A DNA stretch of 64,000 bases. It comes from Akkermansia sp. Lineage in GTDB: Bacteria > Verrucomicrobiota > Verrucomicrobiia > Verrucomicrobiales > Akkermansiaceae. How positions within the stretch are numbered: position 1 is the first letter of the stretch; every line of letters begins with the position of its first letter. Position numbers and translations under genes: made by a program. The stretch covers positions 1 to 64,000 of the forward strand of contig JAFURE010000119.1 of NCBI GenBank assembly GCA_017471985.1, given 5' to 3'. Below are positions 8,202 to 16,689 of the stretch, one piece after another. Below the pieces are notes generated by a model that saw nothing but the letters and a program-made list of their open reading frames with translations, did no database searches and was not told the origin of the DNA.

Positions 8202-9623
8202 ATGTCTTACGTACTTTGTCTGGATTGCGGCGCGACCAATGTGCGCGCCATCCTTGTAGATGACAAGGGAAATCTGATTTCCAAGGCCAGTCAGCCCAAT
8301 TCCACCGATGCCGGCAGTGAGAACGCCGACTTTCATGTGTGGAACGCCGACCGAATTCTTAATCAACTGGCTGAGTGCGCCCGCAAAATTCTGCCTGAGG
8401 TAGATGCTACGCAGGTAAAGGGCGTAACCATAACGACCTTTGGCGTGGATGGCGCTCTTGTGAACGAGGCCGGCGAGTTGCTCTACCCCGTGATTTCCTG
8501 GAAGTGCCCGCGCACTGCCGAGGTCATGAAGAATATCGGCAAATACCTGCCGCAGAGCAAGCTCAATGAGATTTCGGGTGTGGGTGAGTTCGCCTTCAAC
8601 ACGATATACAAGCTCATCTGGCTGAAGGAGAACCGCCCCGAACTGCTGGAGCAGGCTCATGCCTGGCTGTTTATTTCCAATATCCTGGCTTATCGTCTGA
8701 CGGGCGTGATGGCTACAGACCGTACCATGGCCGGCACCTCGCAGATGACTGACCTGAGCACAGGTGACTGGAGCGATGAAATTCTGGGTACTCTGGGTAT
8801 CAGTAAGAGCCTGTTCCCGCCCATGGTGAATGCCGGCGATGTTATCGGCACGCTCACACCTGCCGCCTGTGAATTGCTCGGTCTGCCCTCAGCTGTGCCG
8901 GTTGTCTCTACCGGGCATGATACGCAGTTCGCTCTTTTCGGTAGCGGTGTGAAGGAAAATCAGCCCTTCCTGTCCAGCGGTACCTGGGAAATCCTGATGC
9001 TGCGCACGGCAAAGGCCACTCTCTCGGCCGAGGATTATGCAGCCGGTGCCACGGTTGAGTATGACAGCCGTGCCGGGCTCCTCAATCCCGGTCTGCAGTG
9101 GATTGCCAGTGGCATTATCGAGTGGGTAAAGGCCACCTGCTACAATGGCGAGAGTTTCGATACCATGGATGCCGAGGCCGAGAAGATTGCCCCCGGTTGC
9201 GATGGCGTGAAGCTCGTGCCTGATTTCCTGCCCAGCGATGCCGTGCCTGGCAGCATTCAGGGGCTTGTTCTGGGCCGTACTCGTGCGCACATTTACCGCG
9301 CCGCCATGGAGGCCCTGACCCTGCGCCTGAAGAGCCGTCTGGAGAAGCTGGAGAAGGTGGGCGGATTTAAGTCTGCTGACCTGCTGTTGGTTGGCGGCGG
9401 TGCCCGCAACAAGATATGGACTCAGATGCGTGCCGACATCCTCGGCTTGCCGATTCGCATTTCCAATGTATCGGAGAGTACGGTGCTGGGGGCCGCTATG
9501 TATGCCTTTGCCGGTGCCGGTGTATATGCCGATGCCGAATCCTGTCGGGATGCTTTCGGTATAAGCTATACCACCATCAATCCCGGTGAGCAGCAGACCG
9601 CCTATGCGGCGCTGTATTGCTGA
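8202..9623 (+). CDS. fucK: L-fuculokinase FucK (FGGY family)
   Basis: This 473-residue protein matches E. coli FucK (472) from LCLDCGATNVRAI through TTFGVDGALV, YPVISWKCPRTAEVM, WLFISNILAYRLTG, STGHDTQFALFGSG and the C-terminal VGGGARN motif of FGGY kinases. It phosphorylates L-fuculose to L-fuculose-1-phosphate with ATP in the cytoplasm. The rhamnulokinase branch is a neighbour in the family, but the FucK-specific agreement and the fucP-fucI context settle the substrate. It starts 61 bases after fucI across a terminator, so its expression depends on read-through or a weak internal promoter. No fuculose-1-phosphate aldolase (fucA) is present in the window. Confidence 0.95.
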   Translation: MSYVLCLDCGATNVRAILVDDKGNLISKASQPNSTDAGSENADFHVWNADRILNQLAECARKILPEVDATQVKGVTITTFGVDGALVNEAGELLYPVISWKCPRTAEVMKNIGKYLPQSKLNEISGVGEFAFNTIYKLIWLKENRPELLEQAHAWLFISNILAYRLTGVMATDRTMAGTSQMTDLSTGDWSDEILGTLGISKSLFPPMVNAGDVIGTLTPAACELLGLPSAVPVVSTGHDTQFALFGSGVKENQPFLSSGTWEILMLRTAKATLSAEDYAAGATVEYDSRAGLLNPGLQWIASGIIEWVKATCYNGESFDTMDAEAEKIAPGCDGVKLVPDFLPSDAVPGSIQGLVLGRTRAHIYRAAMEALTLRLKSRLEKLEKVGGFKSADLLLVGGGARNKIWTQMRADILGLPIRISNVSESTVLGAAMYAFAGAGVYADAESCRDAFGISYTTINPGEQQTAYAALYC

Positions 9624-9645
9624 AACATATTGCATTTATAATAAC

Positions 9646-9686
9646 AAGAAGGCCCCCCATCTTCTTTCGGTGGGAGGCCTTCTTTC
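9646..9686. terminator. bidirectional terminator between fucK and the PP2C gene
   Basis: A long stem (AAGAAGGCC pairing with GGCCTTCTT, extended by further pairs with one mismatch) lies between two convergent genes. It has T-rich sequence on both sides, so it can end fucK and the six-gene minus-strand cluster. Confidence 0.8.
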
Positions 9687-9711
9687 TATATTCTAAAGGT
9701 CAGCTTACCAT

Positions 9712-11331
9712 TCAGTACGCAAACCTGTAGCAGTAGATAACTTGCTGCGAGTAACCGCAGTTGTTGCCATTGGATCCATAATTAATAGATATGGTGGCCG
9801 AACAGACATTACAGGTGTCGTCTATCAGAACATAGCCCTGAACCCCTTCACATGAATAATAGTACTGAGTGGAGGTGCCGTTCCCTCTGCCGCTGCTGCT
9901 AGTGATATTGATAGCTACATCTTTCGGCAGCTGAATCGTGGCTGGCTCAGGTGTGGGCTCAGGAGTAGGCTCAGGAGTGGGCTCAGGTGTGGGCTCAGGT
10001 GTGGGCTCAGGAGTGGGCTCAGGAGTGGGCTCAGGAGTGGGCTCAGGTGTGGGCTCAGGAGTGGGCTCAGGTGTGGGCTCAGGTGTGGGCTCAGGAGTGG
10101 GCTCAGGTGTGGGCTCAGGTGTGGGCTCAGGTGTGGGCTCAGGAGTGGGCTCAGGTGTGGGCTCAGGTGTGGGCTCAGGAGTGGGCTCAGAAGTGGGCTC
10201 AGAAGTGGGCTCAGAAGTGGGCTCAGAAGCGGGGTTGCCTTCGGTTATAATGTTGGGGGAGGGAGGCGTTACTGTGGTGCCCGATAAAGGGGTGGGAGTT
10301 TGTTGCGTATCCGTTTTATCGTTTCCGGTAAGACTCACAATTGCCGTTGCTGCAATGGCGCAAAGTCCTACGGCTCCAGCAATCAGGAGGGGCAGTGGCA
10401 ATGAGCATGGGAGTTTGTTCTCGGTGTTACACCCATCTTGGGTGACTGTGGCGGGGAGGGCGGTCTCTGTTAATTGGGGCGCATCGAGAATAGGGGCAAC
10501 CTCTTTATCCTGAGCTGTTGGTATGGCCCAGATGGCGGAAACATTGTCGGAGCGTCCGTCTGCTGCTTTAATGGATTCTTCTGCCATGTTTGCAAGGGTT
10601 TTGCCGATGTCAGTTGTATCCCACGCCGGGAGAGCCATGAGAGGTTTGGGCAGCTGGTTCCAGAGCCCATCACAGCAAAGAAGGAATGAGGAACCTGGGG
10701 TATAGATACCGCTTTCGACATGAGGCTTGAGTCTGCTTTGTGAGCCGAGAGCCTGTGTCAGCGTGTTTTGATCCGGGTGTCCTTCTGCGTCTTCAGGCTT
10801 TACCTGACCACTCAGAATCAGCAGTCGCAGCAGAGAGTCATCCGTCGAAAGCTGTTTCCACGCATTATTGTCGGAGATATAGGCTCTGCAATCACCTACA
10901 TTTACCATGGTATATCTGTAATTGTGCAGATAGAGTAGCACGATGGCAGCCTTGCCGCTCAATGCTGCATTGCCACCGAACCTCGCTATGACAGCTTCGT
11001 GAGCTTGTAAAATGGCCTCCTTGAGCAGTTCATCGCATTTGTCGGCATCCAGGCCGTCCTTAAGGAACTCATTCCAGTATCGCTCCAGACTTTCCACGGC
11101 CGTGCGAGAGGCCTCGGCACCGCCTATATGGCCACCGGCACCGTCTGCCACGACAAGGAGGGTGGCTTTCTCTGAATACCAGGATTTCAGATAATCCTGT
11201 TGAGAGTCACGGTCGCCCTGCTTGGAGATTTCAGCCAGCTTGAAAAAGGGGCTTTCTTTGAGTCTGAGATCAGAATCGGCGGGGTGGGTTGACTGATCTG
11301 ACGGGCTATTGTCTGTTGTGGGGGATGACAT
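9712..11331 (-). CDS. membrane-anchored PP2C-type Ser/Thr phosphatase with Glu-Pro-Thr-Pro linker
   Basis: This 539-residue protein has a cytoplasmic PP2C/PPM phosphatase domain at residues ~30-270. The metal-binding motifs are all present: [15 protein letters not shown] (61-68), GDCRAY (146-151), CDGLWN (220-225) and GRSDNV (259-264). One membrane helix follows at ~311-335, then a linker of about 20 EPTP units preceded by three or four EPTS units (~369-461). A ~78-residue C-terminal domain with five cysteines would lie outside the membrane. PP2C enzymes remove phosphate from Ser/Thr; here the likely partners are proteins bound by the FHA domains encoded just upstream. No kinase is visible in the cluster. 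The stiff linker could span the periplasm or peptidoglycan. It is the last gene of the six-gene cluster, 292 bases after the preceding FHA gene. Confidence 0.92.
   Translation of the reverse strand: MSSPTTDNSPSDQSTHPADSDLRLKESPFFKLAEISKQGDRDSQQDYLKSWYSEKATLLVVADGAGGHIGGAEASRTAVESLERYWNEFLKDGLDADKCDELLKEAILQAHEAVIARFGGNAALSGKAAIVLLYLHNYRYTMVNVGDCRAYISDNNAWKQLSTDDSLLRLLILSGQVKPEDAEGHPDQNTLTQALGSQSRLKPHVESGIYTPGSSFLLCCDGLWNQLPKPLMALPAWDTTDIGKTLANMAEESIKAADGRSDNVSAIWAIPTAQDKEVAPILDAPQLTETALPATVTQDGCNTENKLPCSLPLPLLIAGAVGLCAIAATAIVSLTGNDKTDTQQTPTPLSGTTVTPPSPNIITEGNPASEPTSEPTSEPTSEPTPEPTPEPTPEPTPEPTPEPTPEPTPEPTPEPTPEPTPEPTPEPTPEPTPEPTPEPTPEPTPEPTPEPTPEPTPEPTPEPATIQLPKDVAINITSSSGRGNGTSTQYYYSCEGVQGYVLIDDTCNVCSATISINYGSNGNNCGYSQQVIYCYRFAY
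9943..10236 (-). repeat. tandem 12-bp repeat encoding the EPTP linker
   Basis: About 24 in-frame 12-base units encode EPTP or EPTS. The units differ mainly at one synonymous base of the second proline codon (CCT or CCA) in an irregular order, while the encoded peptide is kept. This suggests an old expansion held by selection on the protein, although length change by slippage remains possible. Confidence 0.95.
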
Positions 11332-11623
11332 AATATCTATAATGATAATTGAAAGGTTGTCTTGATTGGGGGAATTGATGGATTTGATTTCTTGTATGAG
11401 AATGTCGCAAGTGCTGTCGGTCAGGGGGCTGTTTTAAATTCTTCTTGTATGTTGGTACCGCGTACGAAAGAGGTGAACCTCTATCTCGTATTCATGCGCT
11501 GCTGGTCAACAACAGCGTTCTCCTGCTTATCTCTGCCGCCTTGCCTCTGGGCAGATGCAGCAGAGGTGGAGAAGCTCCCGAACGCTGTGATGACGGAGGG
11601 CATGCCCGGATAATGAGTTACAG
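11332..11623. other. intergenic stretch inside the FHA/PP2C cluster
   Basis: These 292 bases lie between the FHA gene stop at 11624 and the PP2C start at 11331. I see no convincing gene on either strand, no terminator with a T-run and no clear -35/-10 pair. TATAG-containing AT-rich sequence just before the PP2C ATG could hold a weak promoter. Confidence 0.5.
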
Positions 11624-12280
11624 TCAGCTTTCGTAATCCCAATTGAAGTAGTCGCCGCAGAAGGGCATGAAGCGCAGCTTGGTATGGGACGATAGGCGAA
11701 TAATTTCACCTGCTTCCAACGGGACTGTGCTGCCATCAACAAGGGTTCCATCGCTGAGGCGGGTTTCCTGAGTGCATTGATCGAACTTTTTAATGTAAAA
11801 AATCCGTTTATCGCGATCATAGTGAACGACACACTGAACCGAAGAAACTCCGGGATCCTCACTCAGACATATTTTGTTGCTTGCGTCCCTGCCTATGTGG
11901 TTATAACCGTACGAAATCGGGAAAGTCCGACCTTGCATCGGGCCCTCAACAGCAACCAACCAACCCTGGGGCCAATCTTTCTGCGGAACTGAGGTCGAAT
12001 TATCAATCTTTCTATCGAGGCCGATTACCACCGTAGGTTGCCGCCTCTTCATAACATGGGACATCATGTTGTCGCCTTGTTGCTCAGAACTGGGTTTCAT
12101 TTCGGTTTTGGGGGCGTAGCGATTAATTTCACTTTGCGTCAGGAGTCGTGTTCGCGGAATATTCTGCTCGGTATTTGTCTTTCTATCCTCATCGATGATT
12201 TGAGTCTTGCCGATGTGTACACCATGTATGATAACAGTGTCGCGTTTGGCAGAAATCTGTTTATTTTGAGATTTTTTCAT
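11624..12280 (-). CDS. soluble FHA-domain protein (218 aa)
   Basis: The first ~100 residues are polar, probably disordered and rich in Lys, Thr and Gln. The C-terminal ~105 residues form an FHA domain with the signature Gly-Arg at 130-131 (in YNHIGRDASN) and a Ser-Ser pair at 146-147 (in GVSSVQC), the residues that contact phosphothreonine in this family. No membrane segment or signal peptide is seen, so it should be cytoplasmic. It lies between the metzincin-FHA gene (142 bases upstream) and the PP2C gene. It probably reads the phosphorylation state of a partner, perhaps itself, since its Thr-rich N-terminus could be a phosphorylation target. Function beyond phosphopeptide binding is unknown. 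Confidence 0.88.
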   Translation of the reverse strand: MKKSQNKQISAKRDTVIIHGVHIGKTQIIDEDRKTNTEQNIPRTRLLTQSEINRYAPKTEMKPSSEQQGDNMMSHVMKRRQPTVVIGLDRKIDNSTSVPQKDWPQGWLVAVEGPMQGRTFPISYGYNHIGRDASNKICLSEDPGVSSVQCVVHYDRDKRIFYIKKFDQCTQETRLSDGTLVDGSTVPLEAGEIIRLSSHTKLRFMPFCGDYFNWDYES

Positions 12281-12422
12281 ATCTGTGACTGTTTGCGTTT
12301 ATCTGCGGGCGATAACTCCCTTTGTTCTCTTTGACGAATGAAAAGTTTATTTGTTCAAGGAAATTAAAGAGGTATTGAGTAAAAGTCTGGCGAGTGAAGA
12401 AGTTTGTTTTCAGTTGTGGGAA

Positions 12423-15400
12423 TTATTCTGTTCTACTATTTGTGGGTGTTTGTGTGTTCGACTCGTCATTCAGCAACAGTGGGGTGCTGCGTGCAACCAG
12501 GCGCGGGTCGATTTCTTGAACAATGTAGATTTCCGGACCATCCTTGTCTGTGTATTCCTCTGCAAAACTGACATTGTACACTCTGGGCTCATCGGGATTG
12601 GTATCCTCAATCTGCATTAATAAGCGTTTATCGAGTAACATCATGGTGACATTGCCATCTGCTGTCAGCAGTTTGCCATGAACTACTATTTTCTTGTATG
12701 GCTCCTCCTCAATATCGACAGACGTTACCTCAAAGCTGTATTTCTTGGTATCCAGCAAACTGATTTTGATAACATCTCCGCACGCGGGTTCCTGCATGGG
12801 TTGTGTCCAGTTGAGCGCACCTTCGGGCAAGGGAACCTGGCATATTCTCAACGTGCCCTCAGAATCCGGCTTGTCGTATTTGATTTCATCGGTATGTTGG
12901 AATGCGCCGAGATCAATATATTTTATCTTAGGGGAAATGGCATCACTCTCTGAATCAATAACAATGAGTGTGGAGTTTTTTTCGTAGACTTGATGGGGCG
13001 AGGTGGCAGCCATCTCTTCGGGCTGAGATGTTTGTTCGGTACTGTCGCGGCCTGCTAAATCTTTTGCTTCCCGTTCTTTTCTGTTTTCATAGAGAACTAC
13101 GATGGCTAATATGGCAAAAATGAGGGAGGTTATAAAAAATATGAGACGAAGTAAGCTGGCAAACTTAAGGAGCACGACTTTAAACATAGAGGGAGCTACT
13201 GTAGTGATTTTAAAATGACATTTGCCGAGAATAAGTTCCGAACCATCCGTTACTTTCACGCTTGCATTGGCAACAGTGAGTTTGATTTTGTCGATGATGG
13301 TTCCTGTTTCTGTACCCCTGTCTGCTACAAGAAGTACGAGATTGTTGTCTACGTGCCTTATTTTAAATATACAATGATTTTTTTCTACTGTTTTGTCATG
13401 GATGACGAGGGCGTTTGACGAATCTCTACCTATGGTGAAGTTGTCTTGTTCATCGAAGTCCTTCATCGCGATGGTATAGGTTCTCTTTTTACCATCGGAA
13501 AGTTTACCGGAGAGCACAAACCTGCGGTCTTTTTTTGTAATAGGGGAGCGAAGTCGTTTAGGGGCACCTATCTGGATATTGCCAAACTGCATTTTCTTGT
13601 CCTTCACTTTGCCGACAAGTGGGTCAGAATTTACTGAAAATCCGGCCGATATAATCTGAATGGCCGAAATAATAGCAGCTGTGATACAACCTATAGCAAA
13701 CGTCAGTATGACAGAATCTTTCAATACCCACTCAGTCTGATTGTCAGTCGATAACGACTGCTTTTCACGGATAAGAATCCCATCAGAATCCGAGACTTCA
13801 TCGGGCTCTTCCGCTCTTTCAGATGTGTGGACTTCGTCAGGGGGCGCAATACTGTTGTCACTTTGCTCTGTCAGTGTGACAAGGAGGTTGAATTGATTAA
13901 TGGAGGGAGTTATGTTATCAATCGCAATGTAAAGAGTTTCGCTTGTGTTTACATTTGTCTTTACGCGTTTTATGAAGTAATCACTTCTATCATCTGCCAC
14001 CGGTGAAATGGGCAATTGTCGTAATGTACTGAGAGTATCCCCTTGGAATATCCCCATTACCGGTTCAAACCCGGGAGTTGTGTTCGTTTTGCGAATGCCA
14101 AGCTCGAGAGTTCCGCTGACAGGAGGGGTCAGTTTGTACCATACGGTGTTACCGCAACCATTCTTTAACTCGGGTTCTCCTTCTTCGGTCTCGCGTTTTG
14201 CGCCGGTCGTTGTACCGATGATACATGCGAGCCTGACCTTACCTTGCTCGTCAGCAGCAGGCAGAGCAGGGGATATGTATTTGCTCTCTAGGCATTTTTC
14301 CTCAATAATTTTATCGATTACCTGATCGAGTTTTTTCCAGTATTCGCGCAGTTTTTTGTTCGTTTCGGTCCCATGTTTTTCTTGCGCGTATTCCAGTAAT
14401 TTCGAATGGGCTATTGCTCGCAGCAGTCGTGATTTTTTATCTTTCCAACATGTTAATGGCGGCAGTGGCAGAGCTGCTGAAAAATCATCGTTAATGGCTA
14501 TTTCGTCGCCGCTGTAATGATAAAGTGCTACGACCGATGCATGACGCAATACAACGGCAGTATTGTTTTCCTTATCCGTATTCCCGAGTTGAAGCTCTAT
14601 TTTGTTGAAATCGAATGGAATTGGCCCCGAGAGTACCTTGTGAATGGTTGCATCCTTATAATAGGCATCGCTTAATTCTTTTTTTCGGGTATCGTACTCC
14701 GATACATAGCCCATCAGGCTGGTGTGAGCCTTGCCGTCATCTGTATAACAAAGGGCAGCTGCAGCATCTGTCTCAGATTGAGGGCCGGGGTTGAAGTAAA
14801 GCATGTCTGCATGGCCGGCGCCCAGTAAGTGACAAACTTCATGACTGAAGGTTGCTGAGGCCGTGTTAAGCGTTTCGATATTGAATACCGCATGTCTGGA
14901 AGGCTCCTCTATATCTGCTGTTAATGCGCCGATATTATAGCAGCCGGCCACACCCAGAATGCATGGTTTTTGGGGGATAAGTTTGTTCCATACAAACATA
15001 ATGGCGAGGTCGGCACCGCTATTTTCAATTGCTGCTTCCAGACTCGGGAGCGGAGCTTTCACCACCTCCGTGGGCTGGGGCGTTTTCTTTTGGTAATGAG
15101 TGAGCGTTCCTCCCGGTGCATTTTCTGCGCGGATTGCCTCTAAATCCTTTGCGAGTTCGTAGCCACTGTCACCGGCCTGAGTTGTATAGTTGAGTTCGAA
15201 TATACCGCAGCAGCGAAAGTTGATGAAATCACCGAGGCCTGATTCCTGGAGAATCTGGTTGATTTCTTCCATTGCAGCTTCGGCCTTGCCATTTAACGTG
15301 GCGTCCCCTTTGTTTCTTTCCCTGTCCCGTATGTATTCTCTGGCCGATGTGTCGAAAACAACCAGTACATCGATATTGGCTCTTCCGGAGCTCGTCTGTT

Positions 15401-15482
15401 CCTCTTCTGCACACAGGCTGAGGCTACAGCCCAGTATCAGGAGCAGTAGTAATATCAATCGACTGTGTGCACTGTTGAACAT
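12423..15482 (-). CDS. secreted metzincin protease fused through the membrane to an FHA domain (1019 aa)
   Basis: A signal peptide (residues 1-24, ending LSLCA) leads into a metzincin-type zinc protease. HEVCHLLGAGH at 214-224 gives the HExxHxxGxxH signature, and SLMGY at 255-259 fits the Met-turn. Residues ~405-535 resemble a PPC-like beta-sandwich (GNTVWYKLTPPVSGTLELGI). One membrane helix at ~589-612 leads to a cytoplasmic FHA domain at ~655-760 (TIGRDSSN at 683-690, HDKTVEKNHC). A second helix at ~775-798 returns the ~220-residue C-terminus outside; I do not recognise that part. The layout couples an extracytoplasmic protease to intracellular phosphothreonine reading, which I do not know from any described family. 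It lies 9 bases after the TolQ-like gene. Confidence 0.88.
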   Translation of the reverse strand: MFNSAHSRLILLLLLILGCSLSLCAEEEQTSSGRANIDVLVVFDTSAREYIRDRERNKGDATLNGKAEAAMEEINQILQESGLGDFINFRCCGIFELNYTTQAGDSGYELAKDLEAIRAENAPGGTLTHYQKKTPQPTEVVKAPLPSLEAAIENSGADLAIMFVWNKLIPQKPCILGVAGCYNIGALTADIEEPSRHAVFNIETLNTASATFSHEVCHLLGAGHADMLYFNPGPQSETDAAAALCYTDDGKAHTSLMGYVSEYDTRKKELSDAYYKDATIHKVLSGPIPFDFNKIELQLGNTDKENNTAVVLRHASVVALYHYSGDEIAINDDFSAALPLPPLTCWKDKKSRLLRAIAHSKLLEYAQEKHGTETNKKLREYWKKLDQVIDKIIEEKCLESKYISPALPAADEQGKVRLACIIGTTTGAKRETEEGEPELKNGCGNTVWYKLTPPVSGTLELGIRKTNTTPGFEPVMGIFQGDTLSTLRQLPISPVADDRSDYFIKRVKTNVNTSETLYIAIDNITPSINQFNLLVTLTEQSDNSIAPPDEVHTSERAEEPDEVSDSDGILIREKQSLSTDNQTEWVLKDSVILTFAIGCITAAIISAIQIISAGFSVNSDPLVGKVKDKKMQFGNIQIGAPKRLRSPITKKDRRFVLSGKLSDGKKRTYTIAMKDFDEQDNFTIGRDSSNALVIHDKTVEKNHCIFKIRHVDNNLVLLVADRGTETGTIIDKIKLTVANASVKVTDGSELILGKCHFKITTVAPSMFKVVLLKFASLLRLIFFITSLIFAILAIVVLYENRKEREAKDLAGRDSTEQTSQPEEMAATSPHQVYEKNSTLIVIDSESDAISPKIKYIDLGAFQHTDEIKYDKPDSEGTLRICQVPLPEGALNWTQPMQEPACGDVIKISLLDTKKYSFEVTSVDIEEEPYKKIVVHGKLLTADGNVTMMLLDKRLLMQIEDTNPDEPRVYNVSFAEEYTDKDGPEIYIVQEIDPRLVARSTPLLLNDESNTQTPTNSRTE

Positions 15483-15491
15483 CTGAAAGAA

Positions 15492-16250
15492 TTAATTTTG
15501 TCGTTCGTACAGTTTGTTGACAAACTTATTTAAACAGTATTTGTGACAGTAGTTGAGGTGGGTCTCCTCCCTGCATTGAACATACTGCATAAGGTACATG
15601 ATGATACTGGTCAGAACAAGCGCTAACAGGGTTGTCCAGAATGCAACGCTCATTCTGTCGGTGATGATTGTGAGCAAGGCGTCGCTTTCCATGTCGACCT
15701 TAAGCGCATGGAGAATTCCCCATACCGTTCCCATAAAGCCCAAGGTCGGGAGCATCCATACAATATATCGCAGAATGGAGTATGCTCTGTCGATATCATT
15801 TGAGCGTAACTGAATCTGTGAGTTAAGCAGGTCGTTGCAAATGGTTGTTGATAAGTTAGTTTGGAAATTCTGAACTAACGGGCGCAAAATTTCCGAGAGC
15901 ATACCACCTTGCCCGGAGTTTTCGATATCTGCCATCAGAGTCTCCATTTGTTCTGCTGCGAGAAGGGTATTTGCGTTTCCTCGCAGGAACTCCAATTCTA
16001 TTTCCTGTTCCTGTGCACGTACGAAAAGAAAACGAATCAGAATTTCGGACAATCCCCAGAAGAAAAGAATCCACATGAGGTACTGGAAGGCAAAGAGCTT
16101 TACGCCATCAGACCCCGGCTCCCTATCAACCAGACATCGTGCCAGATTTTCTTCGAGTGGTATCGTATTGCACAACAAAATAAACAGTATTGCACATACT
16201 ACGGAAATCGCAAACCCTACAAGTCTATATTTGTTAAGTTTATCAGCCAT
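15492..16250 (-). CDS. MotA/TolQ/ExbB-family proton-channel protein
   Basis: This 252-residue protein has hydrophobic segments at ~10-28, 51-76, 162-182 and 200-222. The third contains PTLGFMGTVWGI (168-179), the hallmark of the MotA/TolQ/ExbB family. A cytoplasmic helical region lies at ~85-155. These proteins form a pentameric channel around a dimeric TolR/ExbD/MotB partner and convert proton or sodium flow into mechanical work. The partner is probably the product of 16690-17358. It is 48 bases after a small FHA gene and 9 bases before the metzincin-FHA gene, so the channel is likely to drive or be gated by those proteins. No ton, tol or flagellar genes are nearby. Confidence 0.87.
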   Translation of the reverse strand: MADKLNKYRLVGFAISVVCAILFILLCNTIPLEENLARCLVDREPGSDGVKLFAFQYLMWILFFWGLSEILIRFLFVRAQEQEIELEFLRGNANTLLAAEQMETLMADIENSGQGGMLSEILRPLVQNFQTNLSTTICNDLLNSQIQLRSNDIDRAYSILRYIVWMLPTLGFMGTVWGILHALKVDMESDALLTIITDRMSVAFWTTLLALVLTSIIMYLMQYVQCREETHLNYCHKYCLNKFVNKLYERQN

Positions 16251-16298
16251 TGTTGATATTGAGTAATTTCAGATGATTAGATGACCTCCATGCATTGT

Positions 16299-16664
16299 TC
16301 AGAATCGGGGATCAACGATTTTGCGGGTTTCAGGGTGAAAGAACGGTGGGTTCTTTCTATTGTATTGTTTAACGATTTCTTCTATGGTTACTTCAGCTTT
16401 GCCGAATCGCACCTTAGTTTGTTTGGTGACTCTGCTTTCCTGCGCAGGTACCCAATTCTCTGAATCGTCCTGATACTTAGTGCCGTTTGTGCTACCGATA
16501 TCGGTCAGAATATATTCGCCTGATTTTTCGGTGCGGGAAAGACTTGCATGACGGCGGCTGACTGTTTCGTTGCCTTGCCCGGTAATTTGGATGTCGGGCT
16601 GAAATGAATTTTTCGCAGCAAGGTCAGGGCGACCTATAATGAGGGTATCCTTTCGTTCATTCAT
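16299..16664 (-). CDS. small single-domain FHA protein (121 aa)
   Basis: Almost the whole protein is one FHA domain with all signature residues: IIGRPD (Gly-Arg at 11-12), SRRHA at 36-40 and DIGSTNGT ending at residue 62. There is no membrane segment. A ~25-residue basic tail follows. It should bind phosphothreonine peptides in the cytoplasm. It sits between the TolR-like and TolQ-like genes (25- and 48-base gaps), an unusual position that suggests it works on the motor pair itself, for example as a phosphorylation-dependent gate. That role is inferred; the fold is clear. Confidence 0.9.
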   Translation of the reverse strand: MNERKDTLIIGRPDLAAKNSFQPDIQITGQGNETVSRRHASLSRTEKSGEYILTDIGSTNGTKYQDDSENWVPAQESRVTKQTKVRFGKAEVTIEEIVKQYNRKNPPFFHPETRKIVDPRF

Positions 16665-16689
16665 CGTTTGAATTAGCGGGGGAAGGGGA

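Noticed and set aside
9943-10236. CRISPR-like direct repeat array
   Set aside because: The 12-base units are contiguous with no spacers, stay in frame and encode EPTP in the PP2C protein.
11527-11862. 111-codon minus-strand frame overlapping the FHA gene end
   Set aside because: It overlaps the conserved FHA frame out of phase, lacks any motif, and is best explained as a shadow.
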